Source: Mycolicibacterium sp. S2-37 | Lineage (GTDB): Bacteria > Actinomycetota > Actinomycetes > Mycobacteriales > Mycobacteriaceae | NCBI RefSeq assembly: GCF_017352375.1 | Contig: NZ_JAFEVR010000004.1 | Coordinates: 62,001-126,000 of the forward strand | DNA: 64,000 nucleotides | Direction: 5' to 3' | In this document: one piece after another, positions 45,205 through 58,630 of the stretch | How the letters are laid out: each line of letters begins with the position of its first letter | Position numbering within the stretch: the first letter of the stretch is position 1 | Program-made: the position numbers and the translations under genes | Notes under the pieces: model-generated | Told to the model about the DNA's origin: nothing | The model's input: the letters and a program-made list of their open reading frames with translations, nothing else | Databases searched by the model: none

Positions 45205-45999
45205 TCAGGGCAGGGGCCCACCGGCGGCGATCGCCGACAGCGTGGCGAACTGCTCCCCGTCCAACGACGCTCCGCCGACCAGCGCGCCGTCGACGTCCTC
45301 CTGAGCGACGATCTCGCCGACGTTCTTGGCGTTGACCGAACCGCCGTAGAGCACCCGCACACCGGCGGCGATCTGCGGCGACGACAGTGAGCCGAGCTCG
45401 TCGCGGATGGCCTTGCAGACCTCCTGCGCGTCGGCGGCGCTGGCCACACGACCCGTACCGATGGCCCAGACCGGCTCGTAGGCGATGACGGCCTGTCCGA
45501 TCTGTTCGGAGGTCAGACCCGCCAGCGAGCCCCGCAGCTGCTCGACGTTGTGCTCGACGTGGTTACCCGCCTCGCGGACGTCGAGGTGCTCGCCGATGCA
45601 GATGATCGGGGTGAGGCCGTGCCGGAACGCCGCGGCCGCCTTGGCGGCCACGGTGGCATCGTCCTCGTGGTGGTAGGTGCGCCGCTCGGAGTGCCCGACG
45701 ACGGCGAAGGAGCAGCCCAGCTTCGCCAGGAACGCGCCGCTGATCTCGCCGGTGTAGGCGCCGGAGTCGTGCTGGCTGACATCCTGCGCGCCGTAGGTCA
45801 GCTTCAGCCGGTCGCCGTCGACCAGGGTCTGCACGCTGCGTAGATCGGTGAAGGGCGGGATCACCGTGACGTCGACCTTGTCGAAGTACTTCTCGGGCAG
45901 CGAGAACGCGATCTTCTGCACCAGGGCGATGGCCTCGAAGTGGTTGAGGTTCATCTTCCAGTTGCCCGCAATCAGTGGCTTGCGTGCGGCTTTCGTCAT
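45205..45999 (-). CDS. tpiA: triosephosphate isomerase
   Basis: This 264-residue enzyme interconverts dihydroxyacetone phosphate and glyceraldehyde-3-phosphate. It shows AGNWKMNLN (Lys), the catalytic His in [10 protein letters not shown], and the catalytic Glu in [11 protein letters not shown], followed by YGGSVN. ATG 45999 overlaps pgk as ATGA. Confidence 0.97.
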   Translation of the reverse strand: MTKAARKPLIAGNWKMNLNHFEAIALVQKIAFSLPEKYFDKVDVTVIPPFTDLRSVQTLVDGDRLKLTYGAQDVSQHDSGAYTGEISGAFLAKLGCSFAVVGHSERRTYHHEDDATVAAKAAAAFRHGLTPIICIGEHLDVREAGNHVEHNVEQLRGSLAGLTSEQIGQAVIAYEPVWAIGTGRVASAADAQEVCKAIRDELGSLSSPQIAAGVRVLYGGSVNAKNVGEIVAQEDVDGALVGGASLDGEQFATLSAIAAGGPLP

Positions 46000-47228
46000 C
46001 CCTGACCCTCCAGAACCTCGATGCCCGGCAACGTCTTGCCTTCCAGATACTCCAGGGATGCGCCGCCACCGGTGGAGATATGGGAGAACCCGTCCTCCGG
46101 CAGACCGAGCTGACGGACGGCCGCGGCGCTGTCACCACCGCCGACGACGCTGAACGCGCCCTTGCCGGTCGCCCCGATGATCGCTTCGGCGACCCCCTTG
46201 GTGCCCGCGGCGAAAGCCGGGAACTCGAACACGCCCATCGGACCGTTCCAGAACACCGTCTTGGCGTTGGACAGCAGCGCGGTGAACCGTTTCACCGATT
46301 CGGGGCCGATGTCCAGGCCGAGTTTGTCGTCCGGAATCTTGTCCGCGGCAACGGTTTCGGCCGGCGAATCGGCGGAGAACTCGGCCGCGACGACGATGTC
46401 GACGGGCAGATGGATCACGTCGCCGTAGGTGTCGAGCAGGGTGCGGCAGGTGTCGATCATCTCCTCCTGCAGCAACGACTTGCCCACCGGAACACCTTGG
46501 GCGGCAAGGAACGTGAAGCACATGCCGCCGCCGATGAGGATGCTGTCGGCCTTGGTGGCGAGGTTCTCGATGACAGCGAGTTTGTCAGAGACCTTGGAAC
46601 CGCCGAGGACCACCGCGTACGGACGATCGGTGGAGCTGGTCAGCTGCTCGAGGACTTTCACCTCGGCGGCGACGAGTGTGCCGGCGTAGTGCGGCAACAG
46701 CGTGGCGACGTCGTAGACCGAGGCCTGCTTGCGGTGCACCACACCGAAGCCGTCGGAGACGAATGCCCCGCCAGATCCGTCCGGACCGGCGACCAGTTCG
46801 GCCAGCGCCGAGGCCAGCTTCTGCCGCTCCGCATCGTCCTTGCTGGTCTCCCGCTCGTCGAAGCGGATGTTCTCCAGCAGCAGGATGTCGCCGTCGGTCA
46901 GGCCTTCGGCCCGGGCCAGCGCGTCGGTACCGACCACGTCGCCGGCGAGCTGGACGTGACGCCCCAGTTCCTCGCTGAGCGCCGTGGCGACCGGCTTGAG
47001 GGAGAACTTCGGGTCCACCCCGCCCTTGGGCCGGCCCAGATGAGCGGTCACCACGACTTTGGCGCCGGCCTCGGCGAGCGCTTTGAGGGTGGGCACCGAC
47101 GCATGGATCCGGCCCGGGTCAGTGATGGCGCCGGAGTCGTCGAGCGGCACGTTCAGGTCGCAGCGGACCAAGACGCCCCGGCCTTCGACGCCCTCGCTCA
47201 GCAGATCGTCAAGCGTCCTGACGCTCAT
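45996..47228 (-). CDS. pgk: phosphoglycerate kinase
   Basis: This 410-residue kinase makes ATP from 1,3-bisphosphoglycerate. It has [50 protein letters not shown], and the nucleotide-binding [13 protein letters not shown] region. ATG 47228 lies 6 bases after the gap stop; the longer frame upstream is gap shadow. The stop overlaps tpiA. Confidence 0.97.
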   Translation of the reverse strand: MSVRTLDDLLSEGVEGRGVLVRCDLNVPLDDSGAITDPGRIHASVPTLKALAEAGAKVVVTAHLGRPKGGVDPKFSLKPVATALSEELGRHVQLAGDVVGTDALARAEGLTDGDILLLENIRFDERETSKDDAERQKLASALAELVAGPDGSGGAFVSDGFGVVHRKQASVYDVATLLPHYAGTLVAAEVKVLEQLTSSTDRPYAVVLGGSKVSDKLAVIENLATKADSILIGGGMCFTFLAAQGVPVGKSLLQEEMIDTCRTLLDTYGDVIHLPVDIVVAAEFSADSPAETVAADKIPDDKLGLDIGPESVKRFTALLSNAKTVFWNGPMGVFEFPAFAAGTKGVAEAIIGATGKGAFSVVGGGDSAAAVRQLGLPEDGFSHISTGGGASLEYLEGKTLPGIEVLEGQG

Positions 47229-47233
47229 CGCGC

Positions 47234-49034
<1,801 letters not shown>

Positions 49035-49036
49035 GC

Positions 49037-49123
49037 GGTCAACGGTAGCCGGAGGTATGGCTTGACTTGGCATCAGCGTGAATTCATCTCTTCGGAATGG
49101 TGGCGAACTCCGTACCGTTGACC
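49037..49123. promoter_or_regulatory. inverted 11-base repeats TACCGTTGACC in the divergent gap
   Basis: TACCGTTGACC lies on the minus strand at 49037-49047 and exactly on the plus strand at 49113-49123. Each copy points towards one of the divergent genes. In the left copy, TACCGT is at -10 distance from ATG 49034. The pair may be a shared regulator site or duplicated promoter core. Confidence 0.5.
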
Positions 49124-49149
49124 CCCGGTAGACCGACCGGAAGGCAGGT

Positions 49150-50277
49150 GTGCCCGTGGGCGCCACAGGAACGGTGCAGCTTGCCGTCGCACTGGACGGA
49201 ACGGGGTGGCATCCGAGCTCCTGGCGGGAGCCGGACGCCCGACCGACCGAGCTGCTGACCGCCCGGTACTGGACCGATCTGATCCTCGAGGCCGAGCGCG
49301 GCCGACTGGACTTCGTCACCATCGAGGACGCGCTGGCCCTGCAGTCCGGCAGCGGGGTACACGGGCGTCTCGACGCGGTGCTGATCGCCGCCCGGGTCGG
49401 GCCGGTGACCCGTCACATCGGGCTCGTCCCGACCGTCATCACGACACATACCGAGCCCTTCCATACATCGAAGGCCATCGCCACCCTCGATTTCGTCACC
49501 TCCGGGCGGGCCGGCGTCCGCGTGAAGGTCGCCGCCGACGCCGAATCCGCGGCGCATTTCGGACGGCGTGAGGTGTCGCAGATCGATCTGCTGGGCGAGG
49601 CCGCCGACTACGTCGAGGTACTGCGCCGGCTGTGGGACAGCTGGGAGGACGACGCCGAGATCCGGGATGTGGCCACCGGACGGTTCATCGATCGAACGAA
49701 GCTGCACTACATCGACTTCGAGAGCGCGACCTTCTCGGTGAAGGGCCCCTCGATCACGCCGAGGCCACCCCAGGGCCAGCCGATCGTGGCCGCGCTCGGC
49801 CACACCTCCCCCGCGCTCCGACTGATCGCCAATAGCGCCGACGTCGGTTTCATCACTCCGCTCGACGCCGCGGAGACTGCCCGCACCGTCGAGGCCGTGG
49901 CCGCGCGGCGCCCGGACACCGTCGGCCCTGTGCGCCTGTTCGCCGATCTGGTGGTTTTCCTGGACGACAGCCCGCAGGCCGCCCGCGCCAGAAAACAGCG
50001 CCTCGACGACCTCACCGGTACCGACTACCGCAGCGACGCAGAGGTTTTCGTCGGGTCGCCCGGAGAGCTGGCTGATCTGGTGGTGGCGCGCAGCTCATCC
50101 GGTGTCGCCGGCTTCCGCCTGCGCCCGGCCACACTTCCGCACGATCTGCTGCAGATCACCCGCGGGCTGATGCCCGAGTTGCAGCGCCGCGGCGCCGTTC
50201 GCGGCGGATATCACGCGAGCACCCTGCGCGGGCTGCTCGGACTCGCCCGTCCCGCCAACCGCTACGCGAACACCTGA
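49150..50277 (+). CDS. luciferase-like flavin-dependent monooxygenase (LLM class)
   Basis: This 375-residue protein resembles bacterial luciferase-like monooxygenases: LEAERGRLDFVTIED, GLVPTVITTHTEPFHTSKAIATLD, and SGRAGVRVKVAADAESAAHFGR, with a typical insertion before the C-terminal half. GTG 49150 has GGCAGG upstream; GTG 49156 is an alternative. It is 14 bases upstream of a second monooxygenase gene. Enzymes of this group use FMNH2 to oxidise organosulfur or N-heterocyclic compounds; the substrate here is unknown. A flavin reductase is not next door. Confidence 0.85.
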   Translation: MPVGATGTVQLAVALDGTGWHPSSWREPDARPTELLTARYWTDLILEAERGRLDFVTIEDALALQSGSGVHGRLDAVLIAARVGPVTRHIGLVPTVITTHTEPFHTSKAIATLDFVTSGRAGVRVKVAADAESAAHFGRREVSQIDLLGEAADYVEVLRRLWDSWEDDAEIRDVATGRFIDRTKLHYIDFESATFSVKGPSITPRPPQGQPIVAALGHTSPALRLIANSADVGFITPLDAAETARTVEAVAARRPDTVGPVRLFADLVVFLDDSPQAARARKQRLDDLTGTDYRSDAEVFVGSPGELADLVVARSSSGVAGFRLRPATLPHDLLQITRGLMPELQRRGAVRGGYHASTLRGLLGLARPANRYANT

Positions 50278-50291
50278 CACCAGGATCACTG

Positions 50292-51668
50292 ATGACTAAG
50301 CCGCGCAAGCAGATTCACTTGGCCGCCCATTTCCCGGGCGTCAACAACACCACGGTGTGGAGCGATCCGGACTCCGGCAGTCACATCGACTTCGCCTCGT
50401 TCGTCCGCTTCGCCCAGACCGCCGAACGCGGCAAATTCGACTTCATGTTCCTCGCCGAGGGACTGCGGCTGCGGGAGCAGAACGGCCGGATCTACGACCT
50501 CGACGTGGTCGGTCGCCCCGACACGTTCACCGTGCTGGCGGCGCTGGCAGCGGTCACCGACCGGCTGGGGCTCACCGGCACCATCAACTCCACCTTCAAC
50601 GAACCGTACGAGGTCGCGCGGCAGTTCGCCTCGCTCGACCACCTGTCCGACGGCCGGGCCGCGTGGAACGTGGTCACGTCATGGGATGCGTTCACCGGCG
50701 AGAACTTCCGGCGGGGCGGATTCCTGCCCGAGGATCAGCGCTACGAACGCGCCGAGAGCTTTCTGTCCGCAGCCCACACGCTGTTCGACTCGTGGCGCGG
50801 CGACGAGATCGTCGCCGACAAGGATGCCGGCGTGTTCCTCACCGATCCGCAGGCAGGCGAATTCAGTTACCACGACCCCCATTTCGACATCCACGGCCAT
50901 TTCAACGTGCCGCGCAGCCCGCAGGGCAGGCCGGTGACCTTCCAGGCGGGTGATTCCGACCGCGGTCGCGAATTCGCCGCCGCCGAGGCGGATGCCATCT
51001 TCTCCCGGCACGGCACACTCGAGGACGGCCAGGCGTTCTACTCCGACGTCAAGGGGCGGCTGGCGAAGTACGGTCGCAGCCCCGATCAACTGCTCATCCT
51101 GCCCGCCGCGACGTTCGTGCTCGGCGACACCGACGCCGAGGCCGCCGACATCGCCCACGACATCCGCCTCGCGCAGGTGTCACCGCAGACCGCGATCAAG
51201 TTCCTCGAACAACTATGGAACCGCGATCTGTCCGACCACGACCCCGACGGGCCGCTGCCGTCGATCGATCCGGTCGTCGGCGAGAACACCATCGCCCGTG
51301 GACGGGCGAGCGTGCGCATGTACCGCGACCCGGTGGCGATCGCCGAGCAGTGGCGGACCAGGGCCGAAGCGGAGAATCTCAGCACCCGCGAACTGATCGT
51401 CGAGGTCACCGGACGGCAGAACTTCATCGGCTCACCGGAAACCGTCGCCGACACCATCGACCGCCTGGTACAGGCCGACGCGAGCGACGGATTCATCCTG
51501 GTGCCGCACGTCACCCCGGGCGGGCTCGACCCATTCGTCGACCGGGTCGTGCCGCTGCTGCAGGAGCGGGGGGCTTTCCGCACCGACTACACGGGCACCA
51601 CGCTGCGTGACCACCTCGGGCTGGCCACGCCGTATCCGGCTAGGCGTCTTCGAGCAGATCCGGCGTGA
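50292..51668 (+). CDS. NtaA/SnaA/DszA-type FMN-dependent monooxygenase
   Basis: This 458-residue enzyme belongs to the large-form LLM group (NtaA, SnaA, DszA): [64 protein letters not shown], and [22 protein letters not shown]. Such enzymes split organosulfur compounds or chelators (nitrilotriacetate, dibenzothiophene sulfone). It pairs with the preceding LLM gene. ATG 50292 has AGGA upstream. Its 3' end overlaps whiA by 29 bases in convergent orientation. Confidence 0.88.
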   Translation: MTKPRKQIHLAAHFPGVNNTTVWSDPDSGSHIDFASFVRFAQTAERGKFDFMFLAEGLRLREQNGRIYDLDVVGRPDTFTVLAALAAVTDRLGLTGTINSTFNEPYEVARQFASLDHLSDGRAAWNVVTSWDAFTGENFRRGGFLPEDQRYERAESFLSAAHTLFDSWRGDEIVADKDAGVFLTDPQAGEFSYHDPHFDIHGHFNVPRSPQGRPVTFQAGDSDRGREFAAAEADAIFSRHGTLEDGQAFYSDVKGRLAKYGRSPDQLLILPAATFVLGDTDAEAADIAHDIRLAQVSPQTAIKFLEQLWNRDLSDHDPDGPLPSIDPVVGENTIARGRASVRMYRDPVAIAEQWRTRAEAENLSTRELIVEVTGRQNFIGSPETVADTIDRLVQADASDGFILVPHVTPGGLDPFVDRVVPLLQERGAFRTDYTGTTLRDHLGLATPYPARRLRADPA

Positions 51669-52617
51669 CGGCCGACTCCGTGTCGGGGATGCCGTCCTGC
51701 TTGGCCTTGCGGTCGGCCATCGACAGCAACCGCCGGATGCGGCCGGCCACAGCGTCTTTCGTCATCGGGGGGTCGGCGAGGCGGCCCAGCTCCTCCAGTG
51801 ACGCCTGACGGTGCTCCACACGCAGCTTGCCCGCCGTCGCCAGATGATCTGGCACCGTGTCACCGAGGATCGCCAGCGCCCGCTCCACCCGGGCGGCCGC
51901 GGCGACCGCCGCGCGCGCCGAACGCCGCAGATTCGCATCGTCGAAGTTGGCCAGCCGGTTGGCCGTCGCGCGGACCTCGCGGCGCATCCGCCGCTCCTCC
52001 CACGTCAGCCGTGTGTCCTGGGCGCCCATCCGGGTCAGTAGCGCGCCGATGGCCTCGCCGTCGCGCACCACCACCCGGTCGCTGCCCCGCACCTCCCGCG
52101 CCTTCGCGCTGACCCCCAGCCGTCGGGCCGCACCCACGAGCGCCAGCGCGGCCTCCGGACCCGGGCAACTGACCTCCAGGGCCGAAGACCGCCCCGGTTC
52201 GGTCAGCGAACCGTGCGCAAGGAATGCACCCCGCCAGGCCGCCTCGGCGTCGCCGACACTGCCGCCGACGACCTGGGCGGGCAGCCCGCGTACCGGACGC
52301 CCCCGCATGTCGAGCAACCCGGTCTGGCGGGCCAGCGCCTCGCCGTCCTTGGCGACCCGCACCACGTAGCGGGTGCCCTTGCGAATACCGCTCGCGGACA
52401 ACATGTGTACGACGGCGCTGTATCCGTAGAGGTCGTAGATGTCCTTACGCAGCCGGCGGGCGATGCTGCCGAGGTCCACCTCGGCCTCGACGACCACCCG
52501 GCCCGACACGATGTGCAGGCCGCCCGCGAACCTCAGCAGCGCGGCGACCTCGGCGCGGCGGGCGCTGACCGAGTTGACCACCAACCGGCTCAGCTCGTCC
52601 TTCACCTCGGCTGTCAT
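51640..52617 (-). CDS. whiA: WhiA DNA-binding regulator
   Basis: This 325-residue protein equals the tuberculosis WhiA in length. It has an N-terminal homing-endonuclease-like domain ([53 protein letters not shown]) and a C-terminal helix-turn-helix ([38 protein letters not shown]). ATG 52617 overlaps the cuvA stop as ATGA; GTG 52623 is possible. WhiA controls division and sporulation genes in Streptomyces; in mycobacteria the exact regulon is less known. Confidence 0.95.
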   Translation of the reverse strand: MTAEVKDELSRLVVNSVSARRAEVAALLRFAGGLHIVSGRVVVEAEVDLGSIARRLRKDIYDLYGYSAVVHMLSASGIRKGTRYVVRVAKDGEALARQTGLLDMRGRPVRGLPAQVVGGSVGDAEAAWRGAFLAHGSLTEPGRSSALEVSCPGPEAALALVGAARRLGVSAKAREVRGSDRVVVRDGEAIGALLTRMGAQDTRLTWEERRMRREVRATANRLANFDDANLRRSARAAVAAAARVERALAILGDTVPDHLATAGKLRVEHRQASLEELGRLADPPMTKDAVAGRIRRLLSMADRKAKQDGIPDTESAVTPDLLEDA

Positions 52618-53636
52618 CGCCACGAGTCGTCACCTCTCGGTCGGTTCAGTGTCGGTGCGGGGACGGTCGGCGCCTGGACCGGGCCGGCGGCCTGCCCGCG
52701 GAGCCGCACCCCCTCCAAGGTCGCCGCCAGCTTCGCCGGGTCATGTAAAGGTGTACCAGGTCTGGACACGTCGGCGAACTCGACTCGGGCACCGAGGATC
52801 GTCGCGGTGCGGCTGAGCTGTTCACGTTCCCGGTCGCTGGGCACGTGGCCGGCGTCGATCACGATGTCGTCGACGGTGAAATCGGGTGCGTGCTGGGCGA
52901 GCACGTGGATGTGCCGCTCGGCGGAGAAACCCGCCGTCTCACCCGGCTCTGCGGCCAGGTTCAGCACCAGCGCACGCCGCGCCGCCGTCGCACGCAGCGC
53001 CGCCGCCAGCTCCGGCACCAGCACATGCGGGATGACGCTGGTGAACCAGGACCCCGGCCCCAGAACCACCAGATCAGCGGCCATGATCGCGTCGACGGCC
53101 TGACGGGTCGCGGGCGGATCGCCCGGCAGCAGCCGCACCCGGCGCACCTTGCCGACGGTCGTCGCGATCGCCACCTGTCCGCGGATCACCCGGCTCATCC
53201 GAGGGTCGGATTCCAGGCCGGCCACGTCGGCCTCGATCTGCAGCGCGATCGGGCACATCGGCAGTACCCGGCCCTTGACGCCGAGTATGCGGCCCAGCTC
53301 GTCGAGCGCGGCAACCGGATCGGCCAGCACCTCCGACAGACCGGCCAGCATCAGATTGCCGATCGGATGCCCGGCCAGCGCGCCACTGCCGCTGAACCGG
53401 TGCTGGATGATCGTCGCCCACAATCGGCCGTGTGGGCTGTCGGATGCCAACGCCGCCAATGCCATTCGAAGATCACCTGGCGGTACCACGTCGAGTTCGG
53501 AGCGCAGCCGGCCCGACGATCCGCCGTCATCGGCCACCGTGACGACGGCAGTCACATGCGGGCTCAGGCGCCGGGCTGCGGACAGCGTGGCGTAGAGCCC
53601 ATGTCCGCCGCCGAGCGCGACGATGCGTGGACTCAT
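52614..53636 (-). CDS. cuvA: CuvA (YvcK family) cell-envelope control protein
   Basis: This 340-residue UDP-sugar-binding protein of the YvcK/CofD-like fold starts [20 protein letters not shown] and shows [27 protein letters not shown] and [17 protein letters not shown]. In mycobacteria (Rv1422) it affects peptidoglycan and growth on different carbon sources and is phosphorylated by PknB on a Thr near the C-terminus; [10 protein letters not shown] offers such Thr residues here. It overlaps rapZ and whiA by ATGA on each side. Confidence 0.94.
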   Translation of the reverse strand: MSPRIVALGGGHGLYATLSAARRLSPHVTAVVTVADDGGSSGRLRSELDVVPPGDLRMALAALASDSPHGRLWATIIQHRFSGSGALAGHPIGNLMLAGLSEVLADPVAALDELGRILGVKGRVLPMCPIALQIEADVAGLESDPRMSRVIRGQVAIATTVGKVRRVRLLPGDPPATRQAVDAIMAADLVVLGPGSWFTSVIPHVLVPELAAALRATAARRALVLNLAAEPGETAGFSAERHIHVLAQHAPDFTVDDIVIDAGHVPSDREREQLSRTATILGARVEFADVSRPGTPLHDPAKLAATLEGVRLRGQAAGPVQAPTVPAPTLNRPRGDDSWR

Positions 53637-54541
53637 TCGCGACCCAGGTCCCGGTGCAGCACCCGCACCGTGAGCTCGTCACCGCCTTGCAGCCGCCCGG
53701 CGAGCGCCTCGGCCATCGCGACGCTGCGGTGCTTGCCGCCGGTGCAGCCGATCGCCACGGTCATGTAGCGCTTCCCCTCCCGGCGGTATCCGTCGATGAC
53801 CACGTTCAGCAGTCGATGGTAGGTGTCGAGGAACCCGACCGCGCCGGGTTGTCCGAGCACGTAGTCGCGCACGTCGGGATGCTGACCGGTGTGCCGGCGC
53901 AACGCATCCACCCAGTGCGGATTCGGCAGGAACCGGACGTCCATCACGGTGTCGGCGTCCATCGGCAGCCCGTACTTGTAGCCGAACGACTCCACGGTCA
54001 CGTTCGTGTGCGCGACGGTCTCCTCACCGAACGCCCGCTCGATGCTCTCCCGCAGGGCGGGCACCGACAGCGTCGAGGTGTCGATCACCAGATCGGCCGA
54101 CGCCCGCACCGGCGACAGCAGGGCCCGCTCGCGGGCGATGCCCTCAGCGAGGGTCTGGCCGCCCTGCAGCGGATGGCTGCGCCGGTTCTGTTCGTACCGG
54201 CGCACCAGGATGTCGTCGCTGGCCTCCAGGAACAGCACGCGTGGCGCGATGCCGCGGGTGGCGAGGTCACTGCGCACCCAGTCCAGGTCGCCGGTGAAGC
54301 CGCGGGACCGGACATCCATCACGACCGCCAGCTGGGTGATCCGCGATCCGGCGGCCAGACCGAGCTCCACCATACGGGCGATCAGCTCCGGCGGCAGATT
54401 GTCGGCGACGTACCAGCCCAGATCTTCGAGGACCTTCGCGGCGGTGCCACGACCCGCCCCCGAGAGTCCCGTCACCAGCACGACGTCGATACCCCCCTCC
54501 CCCGGGTGATCGACGTCGCCGGCCTGTACCTGCTCACTCAT
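53633..54541 (-). CDS. rapZ: RapZ-type nucleotide-binding protein (Rv1421)
   Basis: This 302-residue P-loop protein has the Walker A position VLVTGLSGAGRGTAAKVLEDLG, where the usual Lys is Arg. YVADNLPPELI, DVRSRGF, FGYKYGLPMDADTVMDVRF, NPHWV and the C-terminal GCTGGKHRSVAMAEAL follow. RapZ proteins bind RNA and nucleotide and, in E. coli, control the GlmZ small RNA and amino-sugar synthesis. In actinobacteria it sits in the uvrC-rapZ-cuvA-whiA cluster and its role is less clear. ATG 54541 lies 27 bases after uvrC. Confidence 0.94.
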   Translation of the reverse strand: MSEQVQAGDVDHPGEGGIDVVLVTGLSGAGRGTAAKVLEDLGWYVADNLPPELIARMVELGLAAGSRITQLAVVMDVRSRGFTGDLDWVRSDLATRGIAPRVLFLEASDDILVRRYEQNRRSHPLQGGQTLAEGIARERALLSPVRASADLVIDTSTLSVPALRESIERAFGEETVAHTNVTVESFGYKYGLPMDADTVMDVRFLPNPHWVDALRRHTGQHPDVRDYVLGQPGAVGFLDTYHRLLNVVIDGYRREGKRYMTVAIGCTGGKHRSVAMAEALAGRLQGGDELTVRVLHRDLGRE

Positions 54542-54568
54542 TCGTCGTCGTCTCTGTCATCCCGATAC

Positions 54569-56557
54569 TCACCCCGAGGCCCTCCGTGAATCATCGCCGA
54601 TAACGGGCCCGGGCGCGTCCGAATCGGCTCCCAGTGCCTCCAGTACCGCACGGGCGGTGGCCACCCCGATCCCCGGCACCGCGGTGATGTCCTCGACGCT
54701 GGCCTCCTTGAGGCGCGCCACCGACCCGAAATGGGTGACCAGCGCCTTGCGGCGGTGCTCGCCCAGGCCACGGACGGAATCGAGCGCCGAGGCCGTCATC
54801 CGCTTGGAGCGCTTGCTGCGGTGGTAGGCGATCGCGAACCGGTGCGCCTCGTCGCGGACCCGCTGCAGCAGATAGAGGCCCTCGCTGTTGCGCGGGAAGA
54901 TCAGGGGGTCGGGTTCGGCGGGCACCCACACCTCCTCCAGTCGCTTGGCCAGGCCGATCACCGCGACGTCGCTGATACCGAGGTCGTCGAGCACCGCCTG
55001 GGCCGCGTTCACCTGCGGCGCCCCGCCGTCGACGACGAACAGGTTCGGCGGGTAGGCGAACTTGCGCGACCGGCCCTCCGGTGACAGCTCCGTCGGATGC
55101 TGGATGTCGTGCAGATGCCGGTAGAAACGGCGCCGGGTCACCTCGGCGATGGACGCGACGTCATCGGACCGGCCCTCGCCCGCGGCCTCCCGGATCGCGT
55201 AGTGGCGGTAGTCCGATTTGCGCGGTAACCCGTCCTCGAAGACCACCAGTGACGCCACCACGTCGGTGCCCTGCACGTGGCTGATGTCGACGCATTCGAT
55301 CCGCAGCGGCGCGTCGGCCAGCCCGAGCGCATCCTGAATGCTCTGCAGCGCAGCGGTTCTCGCGGTGAAGTCGCCCGCCCTCTTGAGCTTGTGCTGGGCC
55401 AGGGCGTCGCGGGCGTTGCGCTTGACGGTCTCGGCCAGCGCCTTCTTGTCGCCGCGCTGCGCCACCCGAAGCGACACCCGCGACCCGCGCAGCGTGCTGA
55501 GCCATGTCGTCAGCTCGTCGGCGTTGTCGGGCAGACACGGCACCAGCACCTGGCGCGGCACCGGATTGGTCGCCTCGTCGCCGCCGGCGTCGCTGGCCCC
55601 GGCCAACTCGGCCTGCTCGCCGTAGAACTGGGTGAGGAACTGTTCGACCAGCTGACCCTCACCGGACTCCCCGGGCTCGCCGGACTTCTCGACGATCCAG
55701 CCGCGCTGCCCGCGCACCCGGCCGCCCCGGACGTGGAACACCTGCACGGCGGCTTCGAGATCGTCGGCGGCGAAGGCCACCACGTCGGCGTCGGTGCCGT
55801 CACCGAACACCACCGCCTGCTTCTCCAGCGCGCGCTTGAGCGCACCGATGTCGTCGCGCAGCCGCGCGGCGCGCTCGAAGTCGAGTTGTTCGGCCGCCTC
55901 GGTCATCTGCTGTTCCAGATCGCGGGCCAGGCGGTCGGTCTTGCCTGCGAGGAAGTCGCAGAAGTCCAGCACGATCCTGCGATGTTCCTCGGCACTGACG
56001 CGTCCGACGCACGGCGCGGAGCACTTGTCGATGTAGCCGAGCAGACACGGGCGCTCGATCTGGCTGTGTCGCTTGAACACCCCGTTCGAACAGGTGCGCG
56101 CCGGGAACACCCGGGTGAGCAGGTCGACGGTCTCACGGATCGCCCACGCGTGGGAGTACGGGCCGAAGTATCGGACGCCTTTCTTGCGGGGGCCACGGTA
56201 GACCTTGAGCCGCGGGTATTCCTCGTTCAGCGTCACGGCCAGCACCGGATACGACTTGTCGTCGCGGTAGCGGATGTTGAACCGCGGATCGAACTCCTTG
56301 ATCCAGTTGTACTCGAGCTGGAGTGCCTCGACCTCGGTGTTGACCACCGTCCACTCGACGCTGCCCGCGGTCATCACCATCTGGCGGGTGCGGGGCGCCA
56401 GCCCGGAGATGTCGGCGAAGTAGGAGTTGAGCCGGCTGCGCAGGCTCTTGGCCTTGCCCACGTAGATGACCCGCCCGTGGGGATCGCGGAACCGGTACAC
56501 CCCCGGCTGCACGGGTATGGACCCGGGCGCCGGCCGGTACGTCGCGGGATCGGGCAC
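54569..56557 (-). CDS. uvrC: excinuclease ABC subunit C
   Basis: This 662-residue nuclease makes both cuts in nucleotide excision repair. It has the GIY-YIG domain ([20 protein letters not shown]), a Cys-rich patch ([20 protein letters not shown] and CSAPC), a UVR motif ([20 protein letters not shown]), the RNase H-like second nuclease ([20 protein letters not shown]), and C-terminal HhH motifs. GTG 56557 gives [19 protein letters not shown], as in M. tuberculosis; the 1310-codon open frame continuing upstream is an antisense shadow of ggt. The 107-base gap to ggt holds a short GC-rich repeat. Confidence 0.97.
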   Translation of the reverse strand: MPDPATYRPAPGSIPVQPGVYRFRDPHGRVIYVGKAKSLRSRLNSYFADISGLAPRTRQMVMTAGSVEWTVVNTEVEALQLEYNWIKEFDPRFNIRYRDDKSYPVLAVTLNEEYPRLKVYRGPRKKGVRYFGPYSHAWAIRETVDLLTRVFPARTCSNGVFKRHSQIERPCLLGYIDKCSAPCVGRVSAEEHRRIVLDFCDFLAGKTDRLARDLEQQMTEAAEQLDFERAARLRDDIGALKRALEKQAVVFGDGTDADVVAFAADDLEAAVQVFHVRGGRVRGQRGWIVEKSGEPGESGEGQLVEQFLTQFYGEQAELAGASDAGGDEATNPVPRQVLVPCLPDNADELTTWLSTLRGSRVSLRVAQRGDKKALAETVKRNARDALAQHKLKRAGDFTARTAALQSIQDALGLADAPLRIECVDISHVQGTDVVASLVVFEDGLPRKSDYRHYAIREAAGEGRSDDVASIAEVTRRRFYRHLHDIQHPTELSPEGRSRKFAYPPNLFVVDGGAPQVNAAQAVLDDLGISDVAVIGLAKRLEEVWVPAEPDPLIFPRNSEGLYLLQRVRDEAHRFAIAYHRSKRSKRMTASALDSVRGLGEHRRKALVTHFGSVARLKEASVEDITAVPGIGVATARAVLEALGADSDAPGPVIGDDSRRASG

Positions 56558-56585
56558 GAAGACAAGGTTACTGCCGGCTGGTCGG

Positions 56586-56610
56586 CGGGCAGGAGCGGAG
56601 CGACCGGGGG
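56586..56610. repeat. short GC-rich repeat (copy A), uvrC-ggt gap
   Basis: The core GCAGGAGCGGAGCGACC recurs with one substitution and two single-base indels at 62046-62073 in the ribC-lprG gap, in the opposite orientation. Both copies are in gaps between divergent genes. Confidence 0.5.
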
Positions 56611-56653
56611 AACGACTGGACGGGACTCCCGGACAGGTGGCGGGCCGCTCAGC

Positions 56654-56659
56654 TACCTT
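56654..56659 (+). promoter_or_regulatory. leaderless -10 element of ggt
   Basis: TACCTT is followed by six bases (CGAGGG) and GTG 56666, which fits a leaderless transcript. Confidence 0.5.
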
Positions 56660-56665
56660 CGAGGG

Positions 56666-58630
56666 GTGCGGATCACGGCGTCGACCCGGAAGGTCACCGC
56701 TGCGCTCGCGGCGTTGACGCTGGTCTCGGCGGGCTGCGGGGCGAACGATCAACAGCCTGCGGTACCCGATCCGCCCTGCGAGATCGTGTCCAACGGCACA
56801 CCGACGCCCAAGACGTCGGCCGCGGGCACCGACGGCAACCTGGCGGAGAACCCGGAGGTCACCACCGGCTACCGCAAGGACATGACGCCGGTCCGCACCG
56901 CCAGGTACTCGGCCGCGACCGCGAACCCGCTGGCCACCCAGGCCGCCTGCCGGGTATTGCGCGACGGCGGTACCGCGGCCGACGCGCTGGTCACCGCGCA
57001 GGCCATGCTGGGGCTGGTCGAACCTCAGTCCTCGGGCATCGGCGGCGGCGGTTTCCTGCTCTACTTCGACGCCACCTCCGGTGCCGTACAGGCCTACGAC
57101 GGTCGCGAGACCGCACCCGCGGCCGCGACGGAGAACTATCTGCGCTGGGTCAGCGACACCGACCGCACCGAGCCCAAGCCCGACGCCCGGGCCTCCGGCC
57201 GATCCATCGGCGTTCCCGGCATCGTGCGCATGCTCGGCGAGGTCCACGCCGCCCACGGCAAGACGGCGTGGCGGGATCTGTTCGGCCCGGCGGTACGGCT
57301 CGCCGACGACGGTTTCGACGTCAGCCCCCGGCTCGCGGCCGCGATCGCCGACAGCCGTGACGAGTTGCGCATCGACCGGGCGGCCGCCGCCTACTTCCTC
57401 AACGCCGACGGCAGCCCGAAGACACCGGGCAGCAGGGTGACCAACCCGGCGTATGCGAAGACGCTGGGCGCCATCGCCACCGACGGACCCGACGCCTTCT
57501 ACACCGGACCGATCGCCGACGCGATCGTCGAGGCGGTCGCCGACACCTCCGGCGGCCGCACGCCCGGCCAGATGTCGCTCGAGGACCTCGCCGGCTACAC
57601 CGCCAAGGTCCGCCAGCCGCTGTGCCGGCCCTACCGGGGCAAGGATGTGTGCGGGATGCCGCCGCCGTCGTCGGGGGGAATCGCCGTGCTGGCCACCCTC
57701 GGCATGCTCGAACGCTTCGACATGAGCGAGCACAAGCCCACCGACATCGACCTCAACGGCGGCCATCCCGCGGTGATGGGTGTGCACCTGATCTCCGAGG
57801 CCGAACGGCTCGCCTACGCCGACCGCGACCGCTACGTGGCCGACACCGACTTCGTCGCGCTTCCCGGTGGAAATCCCGACGCACTGCTCAACAGTCAGTA
57901 TCTGGCCGGCCGGTCGGCGCTCATCAACACACAGCGCAGTATGGGCACCGCCAAACCGGGTGAGTTCGGGCCGCCGGCCGCCCCGGCCCCCCAGCCGCCC
58001 GAGCACGGCACCAGTCAGGTCAGCATCGTCGACTCGTACGGCAACGCGGCCTCGCTGACCACCACCGTGGAATCGGCGTTCGGCTCCTTCCACATGGTCG
58101 ACGGCTTCCTGCTCAACAATCAGCTCACCGATTTCTCGGCCGAGCCGGTCGGCCCGGACCGCGTTCCGGTGGCCAACCGGCTGCAGCCGGGCAAGCGTCC
58201 ACGCAGCACGATGGCGCCGATGCTCATCTTCGACCGGGCGCCTGCGGGCCCGCCGGGAGCCCGCGGCCCGCTGTACGCGGTGCTCGGATCGCCCGGCGGC
58301 TCCGTCATCATCCAATTCGTCGTGAAAACGACTGTGGGCCTGTTGGATTGGGGACTCGATCCACAGCAGGCAGTCGGCATGGTGGATTTCGGCGCCGCCA
58401 ATTCGCCCGAGACCAATGTCGGCGGCGAGCACCCCGACGTCGACACCAGCGACAACGGCGATCACGATCCCCTGATCACGGGCCTGCGTAAGCTCGGCCA
58501 CGTCGTCGACTTCGCCGACCAGTCCAGCGGGCTCTCCGCGATCGTGCGCGAGCAGGACGGCTGGATCGGCGGGGCCGACCCGCGCCGCGAAGGCATGGTG
58601 ATGGGCGACCCACGCCAGGCGGGGGCGTGA
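56666..58630 (+). CDS. ggt: gamma-glutamyltransferase lipoprotein
   Basis: This 654-residue Ntn-hydrolase has a lipoprotein signal peptide with lipobox SAGC (Cys 24), the large-subunit motifs [16 protein letters not shown] and DGRETAP, and the self-cleavage/nucleophile Thr in [14 protein letters not shown]. The later oxyanion pair reads Ser-Thr ([10 protein letters not shown]) instead of the usual Ser-Ser. It would cleave gamma-glutamyl compounds such as glutathione outside the cell. GTG 56666 is chosen because it puts a signal peptide first and has a leaderless -10. The upstream in-frame reading is antisense to uvrC. The stop overlaps a GNAT gene (GTGA). Confidence 0.94.
   Translation: MRITASTRKVTAALAALTLVSAGCGANDQQPAVPDPPCEIVSNGTPTPKTSAAGTDGNLAENPEVTTGYRKDMTPVRTARYSAATANPLATQAACRVLRDGGTAADALVTAQAMLGLVEPQSSGIGGGGFLLYFDATSGAVQAYDGRETAPAAATENYLRWVSDTDRTEPKPDARASGRSIGVPGIVRMLGEVHAAHGKTAWRDLFGPAVRLADDGFDVSPRLAAAIADSRDELRIDRAAAAYFLNADGSPKTPGSRVTNPAYAKTLGAIATDGPDAFYTGPIADAIVEAVADTSGGRTPGQMSLEDLAGYTAKVRQPLCRPYRGKDVCGMPPPSSGGIAVLATLGMLERFDMSEHKPTDIDLNGGHPAVMGVHLISEAERLAYADRDRYVADTDFVALPGGNPDALLNSQYLAGRSALINTQRSMGTAKPGEFGPPAAPAPQPPEHGTSQVSIVDSYGNAASLTTTVESAFGSFHMVDGFLLNNQLTDFSAEPVGPDRVPVANRLQPGKRPRSTMAPMLIFDRAPAGPPGARGPLYAVLGSPGGSVIIQFVVKTTVGLLDWGLDPQQAVGMVDFGAANSPETNVGGEHPDVDTSDNGDHDPLITGLRKLGHVVDFADQSSGLSAIVREQDGWIGGADPRREGMVMGDPRQAGA

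Noticed and set aside
56558..58501. Upstream extension of the uvrC frame by 648 codons
   Set aside because: It is antisense to ggt; the UvrC N-terminus VPDPATYRP at GTG 56557 matches the family.
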